DNA of 64,000 nt from Henriciella sp045287255 (GTDB taxonomy: Bacteria; Pseudomonadota; Alphaproteobacteria; Caulobacterales; Hyphomonadaceae): NCBI RefSeq assembly GCF_045287255.1, contig NZ_CP137142.1, positions 1,922,001 to 1,986,000 of the forward strand, given 5' to 3'. The translations under genes were made by a program, and so were the position numbers. Position 1 is the first letter of the stretch. The number at the start of each line of letters is the position of its first letter. The notes under the pieces were generated by a model. That model was given only the letters and a program-made list of their open reading frames with translations, was not told where the DNA came from and searched no databases. This document shows positions 60,052-64,000 of the stretch, one piece after another.

Positions 60052-62034
60052 GTGACAGCAAACAATGGAAAAGATGGCCTCAAGAAGCCAAAGACGCCAC
60101 AAAGGCGCAGCAGCGATCGGCCGATAAAGCCCCCTGCCCGCAAGCCTCGCCCGATCCTGAAATGGAGTTTGATCGGTACCGGCGGCACAATGGTGGCCGC
60201 GCTGTTCGCAGGCTGGCTTTACTGGCAAAGCCTATACTCCGGCATGCCCAGCCTGCCCGCGACGGCGGAGCTTTGGGAAACCGGGCGTGAGCCGGCGATT
60301 GAATTTGTCGACACAGACGGCGATGTCATTGCTATTCGCGGGCCACGCTATGGTCGCTCGGTTAAGATTGATGACCTGCCTCCGCATGTCCCGCGCGCCT
60401 TTATCGCCGCCGAGGATAAACGTTTTTACGAACATGATGGTGCTGATACGCAGGCGATGATCCGCGCACTCTGGTCAAATGTCACTTCCGGACGCACAGT
60501 CTCCGGCGCCTCGACCCTGACCCAGCAACTGGTCAAGAATCTCGTCCTGACGCCGCAACAGACCCTGAAACGCAAGGTTCAGGAAATCCGCCTCGCGCGC
60601 CAACTCGAAAAGCGTCTGTCAAAGAATGAAATTCTCGAGCTTTATCTCAACCGCATCTATTTCGGTTCTGGCTTTTACGGCCTTGGCGCGGCCTCGCGCT
60701 TCTATTTTGACAAAGATCCAGCCGACCTGACCCTTGCCGAAGCCTCCCTGCTCGCAACCCTGCCGCAAGCGCCGTCTCGCCTCGCCCTCAACAACAATAT
60801 GGACGATGCCAAAGAACGTCAGGCCTATGTCCTGTCGGAAATGGTCGATGCTGGCTTTGTTACGGCCGAAAGCGCCCGCATTGCCATGGATAGCGAAGTT
60901 ACGCTCAGCGAGCCCCCGACCTCTGCCCCGGCTTTTGGGTATATTCTGGATGAAGCCACACAGCGCGCCCGTGCCCTGCGCCCAAGCTTACCCGATGATC
61001 TCGTCATTACGCTCACGCTGGACGCCACGCTTCAGGAAGCAGTGACTGAGGCCATCAACACCCGCATGGATGCCGAGGCCGAAGAGGTCAGCGCCGGACA
61101 GGCCGCTGCGGTCCTGATCGCCAAGGATGGCCGTATCCTCGCCCTCTATGGCGGGCGCGATTACACCACCAGCCAGTTCAACCGCGCGACTCAGGCCAAG
61201 CGCCAGCCCGGATCCGCTTTCAAACCCTTCGTTTTCGCGGCAGCGCTCAATCAGGATATCAGCCCATATGATGTCCGTATTGATCAGCCCACGACGATTG
61301 GCAAATGGAGCCCGCAAAACTTCTCCCGCGCCTTTATGGGTCCGGTTTCTGTCAATGAAGCCCTGCGTGACAGCCTGAACACAGTTGCTGCTCAGCTCGG
61401 ACAGGAAACGGGCGAGGAGACGATTATCGCCCTCGCCAAGCGTTTCGGGATTACCGAGGCGCTGCGCCCGCTGCCGTCAATTGCGCTGGGCAGTCAGGAA
61501 GTCACCTTGCTCGAACTCACCCGTGCCTACGGCCCCTTCATGACCGGGGGAACCCGTGTCGATCCCTACCTTGTCGCCAAGATTGAAACCTCACGCGGTG
61601 AAGTCCTCTATGAGCGCCCGGACTATGACGCACCGCAAGTCTATCCACGGGATCAAGCCGAACTGATGACGGGCATGCTGGCGAAGGTTGTCCGCGAAGG
61701 GACAGGGCGTGCCGCTGCGATCAAGGGCTGGCCCGTGGCCGGGAAAACCGGAACCAGTCAATCCTCCCGCGATGCTCTATTTGTCGGGTACAGCGCGCAG
61801 ATGCTTGGCGGGGTCTGGGTCGGCAATGATGACGACACCCCGATGAAAGCGGTGACAGGCGGTGGCCTGCCCGCTCGCCTTTGGGCTGATATGATGACAG
61901 TTTCCCATGCGGGGCAAAACCCGGTCGCCCTGCCCGGCGCAAACTCACTGATCCAGCTCACGCCAGATCAACAGGCCCGCGTCGCCTATTATCGTGATCT
62001 CTCAATGGCCTTTAGTGGGCTGGTCAACCAGTAA
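60052..62034 (+). CDS. Bifunctional class A penicillin-binding protein (PBP1A-like)
   Basis: A 660-residue peptidoglycan synthase with glycosyltransferase and transpeptidase activities. A basic N terminus and one membrane helix (about 40-60) lead to the GT51 domain, with catalytic E121 in AAEDKRFYEHDG and KRKVQEIRLARQLEK; the transpeptidase has S388-x-x-K391 in QPGSAFKPF, SLN in RDSLNTVAAQ, and K565-T-G in GKTGTSQ. The start is GTG at 60052 with CAGGAG upstream; an ATG-based reading from 59935 adds an implausible leader that overlaps thymidine kinase. Confidence 0.94.
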   Translation: MTANNGKDGLKKPKTPQRRSSDRPIKPPARKPRPILKWSLIGTGGTMVAALFAGWLYWQSLYSGMPSLPATAELWETGREPAIEFVDTDGDVIAIRGPRYGRSVKIDDLPPHVPRAFIAAEDKRFYEHDGADTQAMIRALWSNVTSGRTVSGASTLTQQLVKNLVLTPQQTLKRKVQEIRLARQLEKRLSKNEILELYLNRIYFGSGFYGLGAASRFYFDKDPADLTLAEASLLATLPQAPSRLALNNNMDDAKERQAYVLSEMVDAGFVTAESARIAMDSEVTLSEPPTSAPAFGYILDEATQRARALRPSLPDDLVITLTLDATLQEAVTEAINTRMDAEAEEVSAGQAAAVLIAKDGRILALYGGRDYTTSQFNRATQAKRQPGSAFKPFVFAAALNQDISPYDVRIDQPTTIGKWSPQNFSRAFMGPVSVNEALRDSLNTVAAQLGQETGEETIIALAKRFGITEALRPLPSIALGSQEVTLLELTRAYGPFMTGGTRVDPYLVAKIETSRGEVLYERPDYDAPQVYPRDQAELMTGMLAKVVREGTGRAAAIKGWPVAGKTGTSQSSRDALFVGYSAQMLGGVWVGNDDDTPMKAVTGGGLPARLWADMMTVSHAGQNPVALPGANSLIQLTPDQQARVAYYRDLSMAFSGLVNQ

Positions 62035-62056
62035 AGGCTCCCATACATATCGGGAC

Positions 62057-62833
62057 ATGACAGCTCCTAAAGTCCTGACTGAAACCCGCGATGATCTCAC
62101 CATCATCACGATCAACCGCGCCCATGCACGCAACGCGGTTGATCGCGAAACTGCCCAAGCTCTGTATGATGCGTTCAAGGCGTTCGATGCCGATGAGACG
62201 CAATCGGTTGCGATACTGACAGGTGCAGACGGGGCCTTCTGCGCCGGGGCCGATTTAAAGGCTGTCGCGGCTGGACAAGGCAATATCTCCAGGCTTGAGG
62301 GTGACCTCGGCCCAATGGGACCAACCCGGTTAAGGCTCTCCAAGCCTGTGATCGCGGCGATCGAGGGCCATGCCGTCGCGGGCGGTATGGAGCTTGCGCT
62401 TTGGTGTGACCTCCGCGTTGTCTCTGATACAGCCCGGTTCGGTATTTTCTGTCGTCGCTTTGGGGTGCCCCTCATCGATGGTGGGACGATCCGCCTGCCA
62501 CGGCTGATCGGCCAGTCACATGCGATGGACCTGATCCTGACCGGGCGCGAAGTTCATCCGGAAGAAGCGATGTCCATGGGGCTAGCCAACCGCCACGTTC
62601 CGGCGGGACAGGCGCTCTCCAGCGCAATCGAGCTTGCCACGCAAATCGCCGCTTTCCCACAAACCTGTATGCGCGGTGACCGTCTCAGCGTTCTGGAACA
62701 ATGGAGCCTGCCGGAAGACGAAGCGATCCGGAACGAGATGGGCCATGGCCTGAAAACAATCAAAAGCGGTGAAACGGTTGGTGGAGCCTCTCGCTTTACG
62801 TCCGGCGAGGGCCGCCACGGATCGTTTAAGTGA
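62057..62833 (+). CDS. Enoyl-CoA hydratase/isomerase (crotonase) family protein
   Basis: A 258-residue crotonase-fold enzyme. The oxyanion-hole segments are AFCAGADLKAV and EGHAVAGGMELALWCDLRV; the residue before the second conserved Glu position reads FCRRFGVPLIDGGTIRLPRLI, where the usual catalytic glutamate of hydratases is not obvious. It may act as an isomerase, hydrolase or lyase; substrate unknown. It begins 22 bases after the PBP gene and overlaps the transporter gene by 4 bases. Confidence 0.88.
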   Translation: MTAPKVLTETRDDLTIITINRAHARNAVDRETAQALYDAFKAFDADETQSVAILTGADGAFCAGADLKAVAAGQGNISRLEGDLGPMGPTRLRLSKPVIAAIEGHAVAGGMELALWCDLRVVSDTARFGIFCRRFGVPLIDGGTIRLPRLIGQSHAMDLILTGREVHPEEAMSMGLANRHVPAGQALSSAIELATQIAAFPQTCMRGDRLSVLEQWSLPEDEAIRNEMGHGLKTIKSGETVGGASRFTSGEGRHGSFK

Positions 62834-63687
62834 TCCGTATCGCGCTGCTTACAGCGCTCGCCATGATCGCCTTTGCGGCAAACTCAGTGCTCGGGCGACT
62901 TGCCTTGATTGAAGGTGAGATTGGTGCTGGCGGCTTTGCGCTCATCCGCCTGATCAGCGGCGCGGTTGTGCTCGTGCTTCTGGTCCTTTTGCAATCAAGG
63001 CGGCCAAGCGGATCATGGTCTGGCGGATTGGCTTTGCTAACCTATGCCGGGTTCTTCTCATATGCCTATCTCGCGCTCCCAGCTGGAACCGGGGCCGTCA
63101 TCCTGTTCGCGATCGTCCAAGTGACCATGATCGGCTTTGGAATTTTCAAAGGCGAGCGACCTACGCTTTTACAATGGTTGGGCCTGACACTGGCATTTGC
63201 GGCCTTGATCTGGCTCGTCAGCCCGGGTGTGGAAGCGCCGTCCTTAATCGCAACTCTCTCCATGGCCATCGCCGGGATAGGATGGGGGATATATTCTCTG
63301 CTCGGCCGTGGTGGCGGTGACCCGACCGCGGCCACCGCAGGCAATTTCATTCGCGCGGCGCTCATTGCCGGTCTTGTCGCTCCCGGTATCCTCTATGTCT
63401 CCCCAGAGGTGCTCCCCAGCCCCCGCGGAGCAACCCTCGCGGTCCTCTCCGGCGCGGTCACTTCTGGGCTTGGATATGCCATTTGGTACATGGCTTTGAA
63501 GGGCTTGACCGCGACCCGTGCGGGCATCGCTCAACTCTCTGTTCCTGCAATCACTGCAGCAGGGGGCGTCCTGTTCCTGAGTGAGCCAGTCACCCTGCGC
63601 TTCGCGCTCGCAACAGCCCTAATCCTCGGCGGTGTCGCACTCGCAACCTTGACCCCAGCCCCCACCTCCCCCAAAGCCGATCAATGA
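62830..63687 (+). CDS. EamA/DMT family transporter
   Basis: A 285-residue inner-membrane protein with about ten helices in two EamA repeats: FAANSVLGRLALIEG and AGGFALIRLISGAVVLV in the first, SGLGYAIWYMALKGLTATRAGIAQLSVP in the second (broken at conserved Gly/Pro). Members export amino acids, metabolites or drugs. The start is GTG overlapping the crotonase stop (GTGA). The MFS gene follows with a 4-base overlap (ATGA), so the three are coupled. Confidence 0.9.
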   Translation: MIRIALLTALAMIAFAANSVLGRLALIEGEIGAGGFALIRLISGAVVLVLLVLLQSRRPSGSWSGGLALLTYAGFFSYAYLALPAGTGAVILFAIVQVTMIGFGIFKGERPTLLQWLGLTLAFAALIWLVSPGVEAPSLIATLSMAIAGIGWGIYSLLGRGGGDPTAATAGNFIRAALIAGLVAPGILYVSPEVLPSPRGATLAVLSGAVTSGLGYAIWYMALKGLTATRAGIAQLSVPAITAAGGVLFLSEPVTLRFALATALILGGVALATLTPAPTSPKADQ

Positions 63688-64000
63688 CTGAGTCCCAATC
63701 CCCACCACGTGCAGGCAAGAACGCGTTTTTCTTCGTGATTGTCGCTGTTGTCCTGAACATGATTTCGTTCGGGATCATCATGCCTGTGATGCCAGATTTA
63801 CTCGAAGAGCTGACGGGACAGCCTGCTGAATCCGCCGTATTGGAAGCGGGTTTGCTCAGCGCGACCTTTGCTGTCGCAAACTTTCTGGCGATGCCGATCT
63901 TGGGCGGACTATCAGATGCCTATGGTCGTCGCCCTGTGCTGCTCGCCTCAATCGGAATGCTGGGCATTGACCTCTTGATTATGGGTCTCGCACCCACACT
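63684..64000 (+). CDS. MFS transporter, TCR/Tet-like (5' part, cut by window edge)
   Basis: The first 105 residues of a major facilitator transporter. TM1 is VIVAVVLNMISFGIIMPVMP, whose FGIIMPVMPDLL matches the start of TetA-like drug:proton antiporters, and the A-motif LGGLSDAYGRRPVLL lies between TM2 and TM3. The rest runs past the right edge. It overlaps the EamA gene by 4 bases. Substrate cannot be judged from this part. Confidence 0.88.
   Translation, partial: MTESQSPPRAGKNAFFFVIVAVVLNMISFGIIMPVMPDLLEELTGQPAESAVLEAGLLSATFAVANFLAMPILGGLSDAYGRRPVLLASIGMLGIDLLIMGLAPT

Noticed and set aside
1..64000. CRISPR arrays, insertion sequences, prophage or toxin-antitoxin modules
   Set aside because: No regularly spaced repeat, transposase, integrase or phage structural gene was seen on either strand.

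Overview
The window reads as chromosomal DNA of a free-living, aerobic to microaerobic alphaproteobacterium. The strongest pointers are the cell-cycle kinase CckA, a PstA with a long N-terminal extension, a heme-PAS FixL with FixJ beside a complete ccoNOQPGHIS cluster, and a single-chain indolepyruvate:ferredoxin oxidoreductase. M13 and DUF885 lipoprotein peptidases and small PspB-like proteins suggest the Caulobacterales/Maricaulales/Parvularculales side of the class, but the genus cannot be fixed by reading. Genes are densely packed, no stretch longer than about 300 bases lacks a gene, and I see no insertion sequence, prophage, integrase or CRISPR array.

Layout. 1-7 kb: indolepyruvate oxidoreductase (cut by the left edge) with a divergent Lrp/AsnC regulator, a secreted serine hydrolase, a DUF2332 protein, a thiolase and a DUF1801 protein. 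7-15.4 kb: an M13 metallopeptidase lipoprotein and a three-gene RND efflux operon (outer-membrane factor, adaptor, pump). 15.6-22.9 kb: the phosphate regulon phoR-rluA-pstC-pstA-pstB-phoU-phoB, with a pseudouridine synthase inserted, a Pho-box-like repeat before pstC and no pstS. 22.9-25.2 kb: an Lrp/AsnC regulator divergent from alanine dehydrogenase, a tautomerase-like protein, a repeat-rich spacer and tRNA-Pro(GGG). 25.3-28.4 kb: a PspB-like small protein, dut, a class A beta-lactamase on the opposite strand, and coaBC.

28.6-31.8 kb is a phage-shock (psp) locus: pspF divergent from a probable sigma-54 operon holding pspA, pspB, pspC and three extra tiny membrane proteins of 46, 37 and 60 residues. 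31.8-38.3 kb: alpha/beta hydrolase, ThiF/MoeB-like E1 enzyme, O-methyltransferase, Pif1-like helicase, a secreted Hcp-fold protein, and a methyltransferase divergent from a LysR regulator with a very clear operator. 38.3-45.5 kb: cckA, a DUF885 lipoprotein, a stand-alone receiver, fixJ, fixL and a small membrane protein. 45.7-53.6 kb: the cbb3 oxidase structural genes ccoNOQP and assembly genes ccoGHIS. 53.6-64 kb: pdxH and aroC (divergent), a DUF481 outer-membrane protein, a second serine hydrolase, ferredoxin-NADP reductase, a rhodanese-fold protein, thymidine kinase, a bifunctional class A PBP, a crotonase, an EamA transporter and the start of an MFS transporter.

Several modules form regulatory circuits: PhoR/PhoB with Pst and PhoU for phosphate, FixL/FixJ with the high-affinity oxidase for low oxygen, PspF with PspABC for membrane stress, and CckA for cell-cycle control. 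The least described material is the set of small membrane proteins in the psp locus and beside fixL, plus FixJ-like DNA sites next to ccoN and the stand-alone receiver.
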